Source of the DNA: Paraburkholderia heleia NBRC 101817
Lineage (GTDB): Bacteria > Pseudomonadota > Gammaproteobacteria > Burkholderiales > Burkholderiaceae
DNA: 64,000 nt
Direction: 5' to 3'
Assembly: GCF_000739775.1 (NCBI RefSeq)
Contig: NZ_BBJH01000006.1
Span: forward strand, 248,001 to 312,000
Positions 9,973-20,196 of this stretch are shown piece after piece (position 1 is the first letter of the stretch; every line of letters starts with the position of its first letter). The notes below the pieces were generated by a model, which ran no database searches, was not told the DNA's origin, and was given only the letters and a program-made list of their open reading frames with translations. Made by a program: the position numbers and the translations under genes.

Positions 9973-11220
9973 TCAGCGCGAGAGTGTGCGGTAGCGCATT
10001 CCGGCGACGTCGGCCGTGCGTCGTTCGGCGGTGCCGGACGACGCCGTATTGGCTTCGCGAGCTTCGCTGCTGCCCGTGAGCAGTGCGCCGGTGGCGGTGT
10101 AACGCTGGACCGGCGCTTGCAGCGGCGCAAGCCGCACGCTGCCCGGCGCGCCCGCAGGCAACGCGCGCGCGGCGGCAGCATCGGACGGATCGCCGCGCGT
10201 GACGCCTGGGCTTTGGATGGGCGCGTGCGGTGCGGCGCCGGGCAACGCCGTTTGCGACGCGCTCTGTGCCGCGCCCTTCGACGCGGCATGCCTCGCGGGA
10301 TGCGAACCGGGCCACGAAGCGCCGGGCGCGGACTCGGCCATGTCTTCGCGATCGAGCCATTCACGCGCCCAGTCGAAGGCGAAATTCCGCGCGGATTCGC
10401 GATCCTGGAACGGCGGACCGATCAGGCCCGAGCGCTCGATGCGCTTGCCGTCCTTGAGAATTTCCACGGCGCCGCGGAACATGCGGTTGCGCACGGGCTG
10501 AACGGTGAGGCTCATCGTATAGCCGCGCCATTCCGCGACCTGCACCACGCTGCCCGCAGGGTACACGCTGCGATGCGACGCGTCGCGCGGCATCGCGCGA
10601 GTCGCAACAGGCTTGCTCACGCGAGCAGGCGAGAACGGTGCAAACGGCGCATCGTTTTGCGAACGCGTCGCACTCGCAACGGTCGATGCGCTCGCTGCCG
10701 TCGTGGCGTTAGACACGACAGGCGCGCCGAGCGAAACGGGCAATGCCGGTTCGCCGCCAGCGAGCTGACGCATCATGCTTTCCATGGGATCGGCAAGTGG
10801 CGCGTCGGCGAGCGCGGCGGGCGCCTGCCAGGCCTCGGGACTCTTCCAGAACACGGCCGGCTGGCCGTCGTCCTCGGCGACTTCCTCGACTGCGACTGCA
10901 ACGGGTTGGGCATCGGCCTGCGCGGGCTGGGGCACATAAACGAACTTGCGGCCGCGCTGCGAAAGCAGCTCGACCAGCTCGATCAACGTGCCGCTGCCGT
11001 GCCACTCCTCGAAACGGCGGCGGCAGGTGGGCCCGGACGGATAACGCGCGGGCAGGCGCGACCACGACTCACCGGTGGTGAGAATCCAGAGGACGGCATT
11101 GGCCACGACGCGCGGCTCGGCGCGAGGGCGGCCGCGCCGGTTAAGCCTGATTGGAGGTTCATCTGACACGAGCGAAGACACCTGCATCCACTCGTCGTCG
11201 CTCAGTTCTTCGAAATTCAT
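9973..11220 (-). CDS. Protein with IS5/IS402-type transposase DNA-binding head and unrelated C-terminal region
   Basis: Residues 5-85 look like the N-terminal helical DNA-binding domain of IS5/IS402-family transposases (DUF4096 type): LSDDEWMQVSSLV, NAVLWILTTGESWSRLP and a C-R-R-R-F-E-E-W segment. The DDE catalytic domain that should follow is absent. Instead there is a Pro/Ala-rich linker, a compact region at about 219-291 (VVQVAEWRGYTMSL, RNRMFRGAVEILKDGKRIERSG, ARNFAFDWAREWLDRED) and a disordered Ala/Pro tail. It is intact at 415 residues with GGAGA five bases before the ATG. I infer a domesticated DNA-binding protein, possibly a regulator of the adjacent exopolysaccharide genes. Function is unproven. 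Confidence 0.8.
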   Translation of the reverse strand: MNFEELSDDEWMQVSSLVSDEPPIRLNRRGRPRAEPRVVANAVLWILTTGESWSRLPARYPSGPTCRRRFEEWHGSGTLIELVELLSQRGRKFVYVPQPAQADAQPVAVAVEEVAEDDGQPAVFWKSPEAWQAPAALADAPLADPMESMMRQLAGGEPALPVSLGAPVVSNATTAASASTVASATRSQNDAPFAPFSPARVSKPVATRAMPRDASHRSVYPAGSVVQVAEWRGYTMSLTVQPVRNRMFRGAVEILKDGKRIERSGLIGPPFQDRESARNFAFDWAREWLDREDMAESAPGASWPGSHPARHAASKGAAQSASQTALPGAAPHAPIQSPGVTRGDPSDAAAARALPAGAPGSVRLAPLQAPVQRYTATGALLTGSSEAREANTASSGTAERRTADVAGMRYRTLSR

Positions 11221-11876
11221 GCTGTTCTCCACGCAGCCGGACCGGGGCTGCATTGACGGAGCACTGGCTCGCGGATCTTGTTGCCCGCGTTGGCTAGCTC
11301 GGTTGCACCATATGCTTATATGACGTGTTCATTTGCGTCGCGGGGCGCACTCTGGCAGTGCGTTCATTCACTGTATTGACGCAATAAACGTGGTCTCACT
11401 CGTGCAAGGGAGAATTTGTGCAGGAAGCATACCACCTGAAACCAGCCGATGAGGAGGGCCGTAATAAGTGTTACGGTTAGAAACAATCTCCACCTTGAAT
11501 CGCCGGGAATATTGCCGGAAAAGGCCTGTAAACGTAGTGTTTTACAGCGTCAATACAGTTGTAACAGGTTCATTCGTTGCGTCGCTGGCGCGTGGTCCGC
11601 GCCCTGCACGATTCCGGATGCATGCATACCACTTGAGACACATCTCCCTCCGCAGCCACCCCGGTTCGCGCCTGCGCCGTCATTGTTGTGCCCGCAACAA
11701 ATGACATGCCGATGAAATCCTCCGATGCAACACGTAACGGTCACAACGAAACCGTTGCGCGCTTCGCACCGGTTGCACCATCGCTAACCGAACGCTCGTG
11801 CGGCGTCACGTAGCGAGGCCGCGAAAACGAATCCGTCTATAGTAAGGGCGCACTGAACTACCACGGAGATTCGTGT
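11221..11876. other. Intergenic region, no supported gene
   Basis: These 656 bases separate two divergent genes. Open frames here lack ribosome sites and coding character. An imperfect dyad, CTGTAAAC (11526-11533) with GTTTTACAG (11539-11547), could be an operator, but nothing identifies its protein. Confidence 0.6.
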
Positions 11877-12356
11877 ATGCAAACCTCTGTTCCGCGCGTC
11901 GCCACGGCGTTGATGGCCACGCTGACCCTGGCGCTGCTCGCCCCCTGGGGTGCCGCACAGGCGCAGCTCGGCAACCTGCTCAACCAGGGCGGCAGCGGTG
12001 GCGCCAACAGCGGCGGTTCGGCACAAAGTGCGCTCGGCAATCTGGGCGGCCTCGGCAATTCGCTTTCGGCGCCCTCGCTCACGTCGAACGGTCTCGGCAA
12101 TGTCACCGGCGTGCTGCAGTACTGCATCAAGAACAATTACCTGAACGCCGACGCCGCGAGCAATGTGAAAGACTCACTGCTCAGCAAGCTGCCCGGCGGC
12201 GCGAACACGACCGACAGCGGCTATACGCAGGGCACGAGCGGCATCCTCACGGCCGGCAACGGCCAGAAGCTCGACCTCACGGGCGGCGGCCTCAAGGAGG
12301 AGGCCACGAGGCAGGTCTGCGACAAGATCCTGAGCCAGGCGAAGTCGATGCTGTAG
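11877..12356 (+). CDS. DUF2501-family exported protein
   Basis: This 159-residue protein has a clear Sec signal (residues 1-30, ending GAAQAQ) followed by a Gly/Ser/Asn-rich stretch. The conserved DUF2501 (YjjA-type) region comes next, with GVLQYCIKNNYL and a second cysteine in TRQVCDKILSQ, which suggests a disulfide. It should be periplasmic; no biochemical role is established for the family. GGAG eight bases upstream supports the start. A good GC hairpin follows 25 bases after the stop, so it is probably a single-gene transcript. Confidence 0.85.
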   Translation: MQTSVPRVATALMATLTLALLAPWGAAQAQLGNLLNQGGSGGANSGGSAQSALGNLGGLGNSLSAPSLTSNGLGNVTGVLQYCIKNNYLNADAASNVKDSLLSKLPGGANTTDSGYTQGTSGILTAGNGQKLDLTGGGLKEEATRQVCDKILSQAKSML

Positions 12357-12380
12357 CCGCCCCGAGCCGGCATGCGGATG

Positions 12381-12407
12381 TGCGCGGGCGTACGGCCCGC
12401 GCAATTT
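12381..12407 (+). terminator. Rho-independent-type terminator after the DUF2501 gene
   Basis: A perfect 9-base stem (TGCGCGGGC / GCCCGCGCA) with a 5-base loop is followed by ATTTAT. It sits 25 bases after the stop at 12356. Confidence 0.6.
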
Positions 12408-12492
12408 ATGTGCCGTAAGCTGTGAACACGAACGAAGTCCGGCTGTCGAATGGAATCAACCGGTCTTCACCCGGCATTGCCACCCGTAGCCC

Positions 12493-12984
12493 ATGACCAA
12501 GCGCCACACTCCCGTAATATTCGCGTTCCCGGCCACCACGCTGCGGAGCGCGCTGAGCGGCCTCGCCGCTTTTGCCGCCCTGCTGGTTCCGGTGGCGCAT
12601 GCGCAGTCCATGCAAACCGCCTCGCACGACCAGCAGTTCGACTGCAAGTCCGATCCCCATACGTTCATCTCGTCGCTCATCGAGGAAAAATCCATCGAGC
12701 CCGAGCCGAGCCGCGTCGAAGCGAATTCGGTCAACGCGTTCAGGCCCGCGCGCGGCACCCGCCTGAGCGCGTTCGGCTTCCCGATTTACGTAGTGCTCGG
12801 CTACGACCGCGACGACACGCTCTTCAGGCGCGGCGCCGGCAAGGAGATCACCTCGCCGCTTTACGGCGTGGTCGTGTCCGCGCCCGCGGAGAAGGTGCGC
12901 TCGCGCGTGCGTGAAGCCAACAGCGACGCCACCGTGCAATCGGTCGTGCCGCTGCTGCTCACGGCGATCGTGTGCGGCGGGTGA
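12493..12984 (+). CDS. Exported protein of unknown function
   Basis: This 163-residue protein has a signal peptide with cleavage predicted after VAHAQ (about residue 38). I do not recognise a family. The mature part is 125 residues with cysteines in QFDCKSD and at the end (AIVCGG), a likely disulfide pair. A central hydrophobic strand region reads RLSAFGFPIYVVLGYDRDD. It ends 4 bases before the stop of the convergent DUF4337 gene. No convincing ribosome site is visible, so the start is the first ATG of the signal peptide. It is probably a conserved Burkholderiaceae periplasmic protein. Confidence 0.7.
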   Translation: MTKRHTPVIFAFPATTLRSALSGLAAFAALLVPVAHAQSMQTASHDQQFDCKSDPHTFISSLIEEKSIEPEPSRVEANSVNAFRPARGTRLSAFGFPIYVVLGYDRDDTLFRRGAGKEITSPLYGVVVSAPAEKVRSRVREANSDATVQSVVPLLLTAIVCGG

Positions 12985-12988
12985 ACGC

Positions 12989-13591
12989 TCAACCGCCGAA
13001 GAACGCCAACGCGCCCAGCCCCACGCCGGCGATGGCGACGCCCACCGACGTATTGAGCAGCCAGCGCCGCCGCGTGAGCAGCGTAATCGCCGTGAGCGCG
13101 ATCGAGATCTGGATGAGCGTGGTGGCCTGGGCCCAGCGATGATGGCCGTGCAGCACGCGCTCGCTCAGCGCATCGTCCTGCTCGACGATTTTTTCGAGCG
13201 CCTCCGCCTTGGCGCGGATCGGCTCTTTCTGCTGGCGATAGCGGTCGGCGTCGGCGGCAAAGCGCTTCTGGGCGGCGTCCGAATTCGGCGCGAGCGCGGA
13301 GAGTTGCGCGCCCAGCTCCGCGAGATTCTGCTTCTCGCCCTTCGCCTGATAGTAAGCCCATTGATTCGCGGCTTCTGTCTTGCGGATCGCCGCTTCGTTC
13401 TTGTAATAGAGCGCCTGGTTCTCGCTGTTGCCGCTCTGGTAGGCAAAGATCGCTCCAATCGAAGCGAGGATGGCCGTCATCACCGCCATGCGGCCCGGGA
13501 ACGGGTCGCCCCCGCCGTGCCCGCCATGGCCCGCCGCGGCGTGTTCGACCGCGTGGTCGTGCGGCCCATGCACTTCGTACTCTTCAGACAT
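12989..13591 (-). CDS. DUF4337-family membrane protein
   Basis: This 200-residue protein matches the DUF4337 layout. A short cytoplasmic N terminus leads to TM1 (about 36-52). A soluble helical region rich in Ala/Gln/Glu follows (QALYYKNEAAIRKTEAANQWAYYQAK), then two C-terminal membrane helices (ATTLIQISIALTAITLL and VGVAIAGVGLGALAFFGG). Six histidines in residues 8-25 (HGPHDHAVEHAAAGHGGH) could bind metal, but that is only composition. No function is known for the family. It is convergent with the upstream gene and appears monocistronic. Confidence 0.85.
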   Translation of the reverse strand: MSEEYEVHGPHDHAVEHAAAGHGGHGGGDPFPGRMAVMTAILASIGAIFAYQSGNSENQALYYKNEAAIRKTEAANQWAYYQAKGEKQNLAELGAQLSALAPNSDAAQKRFAADADRYRQQKEPIRAKAEALEKIVEQDDALSERVLHGHHRWAQATTLIQISIALTAITLLTRRRWLLNTSVGVAIAGVGLGALAFFGG

Positions 13592-13953
13592 CCAGGGACT
13601 CTCCGCTTTCTCTGACTTTCACTGCGCGAACCGCATTTCCCCCGTGCGGCGCGCCTGTGGGGACGCTCAATTATCGTGAGCGCGGCGCGCTTGTCCAGTA
13701 CCCGGAGTGCATCGGATGTAACGAAACCCGAAATCTCTCCTGACGAAAGCGAATCGTAGGCTTGATCGTCTATTCATTCAGATCAGGTACCCGGGATGTT
13801 GCAGTGCATCCCCTCCCGCCGGCCGTTTGCAAACGTGGATTTTCGCCCTGAGCGCCTTCCCGCATCGTTGCAGTGCCACATGGCCCTATATGCAACCTCG
13901 CGCGACATGCCCTGAGGCCTTCTGCCGTTAATAAATTCAGCCAGGAGACCATC
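13592..13953. other. Intergenic region before the LuxR-type gene
   Basis: This stretch of 362 bases lies between divergent genes. It should hold promoters for the DUF4337 gene and the LuxR-type regulator. I see no convincing lux box or other dyad and no small gene. Confidence 0.5.
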
Positions 13954-15165
13954 ATGGGACCCACAACGGCCGTGCACGCCGCGGCTATCGACACGGTTGC
14001 ACACAGCGCGCGCGAGCGGTATGGCAAGCCGGATGAAACCTGCAGCCTGATCGACGCGATCTACGATGCCGGCTTCGACGCGCAGCGCTGGCCAGCTGTG
14101 TGCGCGCGCATTGCGCGACGCATCGGCGCGCAACACGTCAATCTCACCATGCTGCCTCCCGAAAGCACGTTCTCGCTCGCCGAGTGGGACGGCATCGACG
14201 CTTCGTTTGCCCAATCGTACGCGCAGCACTACGGCGGCCTCGATCCGCTCGTGCCGCAGGCGCGCTGCTGGGCCGCCGGCACGCTCGTCACCGACACGAT
14301 GATCCGCCCGCAGGGGAGTCCGGAACGCAGCGCCTTCGTGCAGGAGTGGGTGCGCCCGCAGCGCTTCTACACGGTGGCCTTCGCGAACGTGCTGCGCGAA
14401 GGCGATATGGCCGCCGTGCTCGGCGCGCTGCGCCATGAAACGCGCTTCTATAGCGAAGACGAACTCGATGCGCTGCGCTCGCTGCTGCCGCATCTGCGCA
14501 ATGCCTTGCGCGTGCAGCGGCACACGGCCCGCACGCTCGCCTCGCGCGACGATAACGCCCATGCTCCCGCCGACGCACTCGACGCGCTCGCGCATGGCGT
14601 GCTGATCGTCGACGCCGACGCGCACATCGTGTTCGCGAATCGCGCCGCCGCAGCGCAGCTCGCCCGCGCAAACGGGCTGCGCACCGAACACGCCGCGCTC
14701 GGCGCCACCACGGCTTACGCCACCCAGCAGTTGCGCGCGCTGATCGCGCGTGCGGCCGGGCGCGACGGGCGCGGGCGCAGCGGCGGCGCGATGCGGATCG
14801 CCCGCCAGCCGCCCGACGAGCCGCTCCAGGTGCTCGTTTCGCCGCTAGGCGAGCACTGTCGCGCCGACGACTTCGCCCACGGCGCACGCGCCGGCAAGGC
14901 CATGCTCATCGTGATCGATCCGCAATCGTCGCGGCGCGGCGTGGAAACGCGTCTCATCGCGCTGTTCGGCCTCACGCCCGCGGAAGCGCGCGTGGCCTGC
15001 GAGGTCGGCAAGGGCCTCAACCCGAAAGACGTGGCCGAAGCGCTGCAGGTGCTGCCCTCGACCGTGCGCACGCATCTGCATCACGTGTTCGCGAAAACCG
15101 CCACGCGCCGCCAGGCCGAGCTGATGCGTCTGATCGCGCAGCTCGCGATTGCACGCGGCGATTGA
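13954..15165 (+). CDS. LuxR-family transcriptional regulator with PAS-like sensor region
   Basis: The C-terminal 65 residues form a GerE/LuxR helix-turn-helix (LFGLTPAEARVACEVGKGL, LQVLPSTVRTHLHHVFAKT, TRRQAELMRLIAQL). Residues around 200-235 resemble a PAS fold (ALAHGVLIVDADAHIVFANRAA). The N-terminal 170 residues are helical and unassigned. No autoinducer-binding domain or adjacent luxI gene is seen, so an acyl-homoserine-lactone ligand is unlikely. The ATG at 13954 is chosen because AGGAG precedes it by six bases; an in-frame ATG at 13873 has no such site. The gene is convergent with livF. Its targets are unknown. Confidence 0.88.
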   Translation: MGPTTAVHAAAIDTVAHSARERYGKPDETCSLIDAIYDAGFDAQRWPAVCARIARRIGAQHVNLTMLPPESTFSLAEWDGIDASFAQSYAQHYGGLDPLVPQARCWAAGTLVTDTMIRPQGSPERSAFVQEWVRPQRFYTVAFANVLREGDMAAVLGALRHETRFYSEDELDALRSLLPHLRNALRVQRHTARTLASRDDNAHAPADALDALAHGVLIVDADAHIVFANRAAAAQLARANGLRTEHAALGATTAYATQQLRALIARAAGRDGRGRSGGAMRIARQPPDEPLQVLVSPLGEHCRADDFAHGARAGKAMLIVIDPQSSRRGVETRLIALFGLTPAEARVACEVGKGLNPKDVAEALQVLPSTVRTHLHHVFAKTATRRQAELMRLIAQLAIARGD

Positions 15166-15186
15166 TCCAGGATTCGCCGACGCAAC

Positions 15187-15237
15187 AGAAAACGGCCCGC
15201 GCAACCCACGTTCGATGAACGCAGATGGCGCGGGCCG
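15187..15237 (-). terminator. Terminator of the liv operon
   Basis: A 10-base GC stem (CGGCCCGCGC at 15193-15202 with GCGCGGGCCG at 15228-15237) encloses a smaller CGTTC/GAACG hairpin. Read on the minus strand it is followed by TTTTCTGTT, so it should end the transcript downstream of livF. It may also stop the convergent LuxR-gene transcript. Confidence 0.7.
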
Positions 15238-15260
15238 CAGCGCGGTCGTGTCCGCGTCGA

Positions 15261-15961
<701 letters not shown>

Positions 15962-15962
<1 letters not shown>

Positions 15963-16732
15963 CAGTCCTCTCCGAGATAGGCCTTGATCACGCGCGGGTC
16001 GTTGCGCACTTCGTCGGGTTTGCCGATCATGATCGGCTTGCCGTGCTCCATCACCAGGATGCGGTCCGACACGCCCATCACGAGGCTCATGTCGTGTTCG
16101 ATCAGGAGTACGGAGATTCCGAACTCGTGGCGCAGGCTGTCGACCATCTGCTGCAGCTCGACCTTTTCCTGCGGGTTCAAGCCTGCCGCGGGTTCGTCGA
16201 GCATGAGAAGACGCGGATCGGTGATCATGCAGCGTGCGATTTCGAGCCGGCGCTGATGGCCGTACGAAAGCGTGCCCGCCTCGCGGTTCGCGACCGGCTT
16301 CAGGCCCACGCGCTCGAGCCAGTACGCGGCGCGCTCGAGCGCGGCGCGCTCGGCCCGGCGATATGCGGGCGTCGCGAACAGGCCGCTCAGCATGTTGCGG
16401 TTCACCTTCAGGTGCTGCGCGACCATGAGGTTTTCCAGCACCGTCAACTGCTTGAAGAGGCGGATGTTCTGGAACGTGCGCACGAGGCCGCGGCGCGCGA
16501 CCTGGTGGCTCGGCTGGCCGGTGATGGCGCGGCCTTCGAGCACGATGTCGCCCGCGGTGGGCTTGTAGAAGCCGCCCACGCAGTTGAACACCGTGGTCTT
16601 GCCCGCGCCGTTCGGCCCGATGATCGCGAAGACTTCATCCGGACGCACGTCGAAGGCGATGCCGTCCACAGCCAGCAGACCGCCGAAGCGCATCTGCAGG
16701 CCTGCTACTTTCAACAACGCTTGTGCGCTCAT
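15962..16732 (-). CDS. livG: Branched-chain amino acid ABC transporter ATPase LivG
   Basis: This 256-residue ATPase has Walker A ([11 protein letters not shown]), the LivG signature [15 protein letters not shown], Walker B ([13 protein letters not shown]) and the H-loop in [14 protein letters not shown]. LivG subunits carry the extended Q-loop region seen here ([12 protein letters not shown]). The start at 16732 overlaps the stop of livM by four bases (ATGA). The frame is open far upstream, but that part lies antisense-free inside livM in another frame and is not real. Confidence 0.95.
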
Positions 16733-18000
16733 TGCGGCCACTCCACGTGCGGACGGCTCGCGGGCAACAGACCCTGCGGACGCCACATCATCATCAGCAC
16801 CATCACCAGACCGAAGATCAGCATGCGGTACTCGGCAAAGCCGCGCGCCACTTCGGGCAGCACCGTGAGCAGGATCGCGGCGAGCACCACGCCCAGCTGC
16901 GAGCCCATGCCGCCCAGCACCACCACGGCGAGAATGAGCGCCGATTCGATGAAGGTGAACGACTCGGGCGTGACGAGCCCCTGGCGCGCCGCGAAGAACG
17001 CACCGGCGAGACCCGCGAACGACGCGCCGAGGGTGAATGCCGAAAGCTTGATGCGCGTGGGGTTCAGGCCCAGCGAGCGGCAGGCGATCTCGTCTTCGCG
17101 CAGCGCTTCCCAGGCGCGGCCCATCGGCATGCGCAGCAGGCGGCTCGTGACGAACAGCGTGAACGCCACCAGCACGAGCGCGAGCAGGTACAGGAAGATC
17201 ACCATGTGCTCGCCGCTGTACGCGACGCCGATCAGCTCGTTGAACGTCTTCGCACCTTCCACGCTCGCGCGGCGGGCCATTTCGAAGCCGAACACGGTGG
17301 GCTTGGGAATGCTGGAGATGCCATCCGGGCCGCCCGTGATGCTCGTGAGGTTGTTGAGCAGCAAGCGGATGATCTCGCCGAAGCCGAGCGTGACGATGGC
17401 GAGATAGTCGCCGCGCAGGCGCAGCACCGGGAAGCCGAGCACGAAACCGAAGGCGGCCGCGGCGAGCGCCGCGAGCGGCAGGCATTCCCAGAACGTGAAG
17501 CCGAAGTACTGGTTGAGCAGCGCATACGTATAGCCGCCCACGGCGTAAAAGCCCACGTAGCCGAGGTCGAGCAGACCCGCGAAGCCCACCACGATATTGA
17601 GCCCGAGGCCGAGGATCACGTAGATGAGCGCGAGCGTCGCCACGTCGATCGCGCCGCGCGAACCCATGAACGGAAACACCGCGCCGAACGCGAGCAACAC
17701 CCAGATCGCCGCGCGCTGCTGACGCGCGCCGAGTGCGGGGGCCTTGGGCAGGCGCACGCCACTCGTTGCGCGCACAAATATCGGCTTGACGAGCTGGAAC
17801 ACGAACACCACGGCGGCAGCGATCCACACCGGACGCCAGTGCTGCTGCAGCACGACCTGATAGCCGTCCAGCGTGAGCTGCAGGCCGAGAATGGGCGTCG
17901 TGAGAATGACGGTCGCGACGGCGGCGGCCAGCGCCCCCTTCACGGTTTGCGACGAAGAGGCGCCCTGCGCGGGCACCCGTACCGAAACAGTCTGACTCAT
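16729..18000 (-). CDS. livM: Branched-chain amino acid ABC transporter permease LivM
   Basis: This 423-residue permease has about ten membrane helices and the LivM signatures [21 protein letters not shown] and [12 protein letters not shown]. The EAA-like cytoplasmic loop is [21 protein letters not shown]. The N terminus carries an extra helix pair relative to short LivM proteins, as in E. coli LivM. The ATG at 18000 is preceded by GAGG five bases away. Only 7 bases separate it from livH. Confidence 0.95.
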   Translation of the reverse strand: MSQTVSVRVPAQGASSSQTVKGALAAAVATVILTTPILGLQLTLDGYQVVLQQHWRPVWIAAAVVFVFQLVKPIFVRATSGVRLPKAPALGARQQRAAIWVLLAFGAVFPFMGSRGAIDVATLALIYVILGLGLNIVVGFAGLLDLGYVGFYAVGGYTYALLNQYFGFTFWECLPLAALAAAAFGFVLGFPVLRLRGDYLAIVTLGFGEIIRLLLNNLTSITGGPDGISSIPKPTVFGFEMARRASVEGAKTFNELIGVAYSGEHMVIFLYLLALVLVAFTLFVTSRLLRMPMGRAWEALREDEIACRSLGLNPTRIKLSAFTLGASFAGLAGAFFAARQGLVTPESFTFIESALILAVVVLGGMGSQLGVVLAAILLTVLPEVARGFAEYRMLIFGLVMVLMMMWRPQGLLPASRPHVEWPQ

Positions 18001-18007
18001 TTCGACC

Positions 18008-18934
<927 letters not shown>

Positions 18935-19022
18935 GCGTAAGCCCCGCGGCCGTCAAGCCGATGAGAGACCTTTGGAACCGAACCAACCCTTTTTTAGTTG
19001 CGCGCACAACCGCCATGAAAAC

Positions 19023-19045
19023 GCCCCGCCGCAGGAAGGCGGGGC
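19023..19045 (-). terminator. Attenuating stem-loop between livK and livH
   Basis: A perfect 8-base GC stem (GCCCCGCC / GGCGGGGC, 7-base loop) lies 24 bases after the livK stop. On the minus strand it is followed by GTTTTC. The next 100 bases contain no obvious new promoter. It should lower livHMGF expression relative to the binding protein. Confidence 0.65.
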
Positions 19046-19068
19046 ATTTGCAGCGTGCAGCGCCGGGA

Positions 19069-20196
19069 TCAGTTCGCGGCGGTCTTGGTGGCGTCCTTGT
19101 GCCACGTGTAGACGACGAAGCGGAACGACTTCAGGTCGCCCTGGGTGTCGTATTCGACCTTGCCGATCGGCGTGTTGAACGCATTCTTGTGCAGGTAGGC
19201 CGCAACCTTGGTCGGGTCGGTGCTCTTCGCGCCGGCAATGCCGTCGGCGATCACTTCGACTGCCGCGTACGACGGCATCTGGAACGGGCCGTTCGCATCG
19301 CGTTTGGCGTCGGCGAAGGCCTTCACGAGCTTCGCGTTGGCGGGGTCCGAGGCGAAGTCGGCCGGCAGCGTGACGAGCATGCCTTCCGAAGCCGGGCCGG
19401 CGATGGCCGTCACGTCCTTGTTGCCCACGCCTTCCGGACCCATGAACGTGGCCTTCACGCCCTGTTCACGCGACTGGCGCATGAGCAGGCCCATTTCCGG
19501 GTGATAGCCGCCGAAGTAGACGAAGTCCACGCCTTGCGACTTGAGCTTCGTGACGACTGCCGAGTAGTCCGAATCGCCGGCATTGATGCCTTCGAACACG
19601 ACGACGGGAATGTGCGCCTTGTCGAGCGCGGCCTTGACCGACGTGGCGATGCCCTGGCCGTACGACTGCTTGTCGTGCAGGATCGCGACCTTCTTCGGCT
19701 TGACCTTGTTGATGATGTAGGCGGCGGCTGCCGGACCTTGCTGGTCGTCGCGGCCGATGGTGCGGAAAATGAACTGGCGCTTCTTGCCTTCGGTCAGCTG
19801 CGGCGCGGTGGCCGACGGCGTGACCATCACGACGCCTTCGTTCTCGTAGATGTCCGAAGCGGGAATCGTCGAGCCCGAGCAGACGTGGCCGACGACGTAC
19901 TGGATGTGCTGCGAAACGATCTTGTTGGCGACGGCGACAGCCTGCTTCGGCTCGCACGAGTCATCCATCAGGACGGCTTCGAGCTTGTTGCCGTTCACAC
20001 CGCCGGCAGCGTTGATCTGCTCGATCGCCGTCAGCGCGCCCGCCTTGACCATGTCGCCGTACTGGGCGACCGGGCCGCTGAACGGGCCGGCAATGGCGAT
20101 CTTCACGGTGTCGGCGTTCGCGCTTGCACTCAATGCGAGCAGCGCGGCGGCCACGGAAACGGAGGTAAGGCGGTTAAGGGACAACAGCGGCATCAT
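19069..20196 (-). CDS. livK: Branched-chain amino acid-type periplasmic binding protein
   Basis: This 375-residue solute-binding protein of the Leu/Ile/Val (Peripla_BP_6) family has a signal peptide ending ASANADT. The mature protein starts VKIAIAGPFSGPVAQYGDMVKAGA. Family positions visible are DDSCEPKQAV, VGHVCSGSTIPASDIYENEGV with a cysteine pair, and FFGGYHPEMGLLMRQ-like VYFGGYHPEMG. It delivers ligand to LivHM. The exact ligand (leucine, other amino acid or aromatic acid) cannot be assigned by eye. AGGAG six bases upstream fixes the first of two adjacent ATGs. Confidence 0.92.
   Translation of the reverse strand: MMPLLSLNRLTSVSVAAALLALSASANADTVKIAIAGPFSGPVAQYGDMVKAGALTAIEQINAAGGVNGNKLEAVLMDDSCEPKQAVAVANKIVSQHIQYVVGHVCSGSTIPASDIYENEGVVMVTPSATAPQLTEGKKRQFIFRTIGRDDQQGPAAAAYIINKVKPKKVAILHDKQSYGQGIATSVKAALDKAHIPVVVFEGINAGDSDYSAVVTKLKSQGVDFVYFGGYHPEMGLLMRQSREQGVKATFMGPEGVGNKDVTAIAGPASEGMLVTLPADFASDPANAKLVKAFADAKRDANGPFQMPSYAAVEVIADGIAGAKSTDPTKVAAYLHKNAFNTPIGKVEYDTQGDLKSFRFVVYTWHKDATKTAAN

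Noticed and set aside
9973..11220. Interpretation as an active insertion sequence
   Set aside because: No DDE catalytic domain, no terminal inverted repeats or target duplications seen around it.
11449..11744. Short open frames on both strands in the gap before the DUF2501 gene
   Set aside because: No ribosome sites, no domain, and composition unlike neighbouring genes.
13873..13953. In-frame upstream extension of the LuxR-type regulator
   Set aside because: The ATG at 13954 has a consensus ribosome site and the extension has non-coding character.
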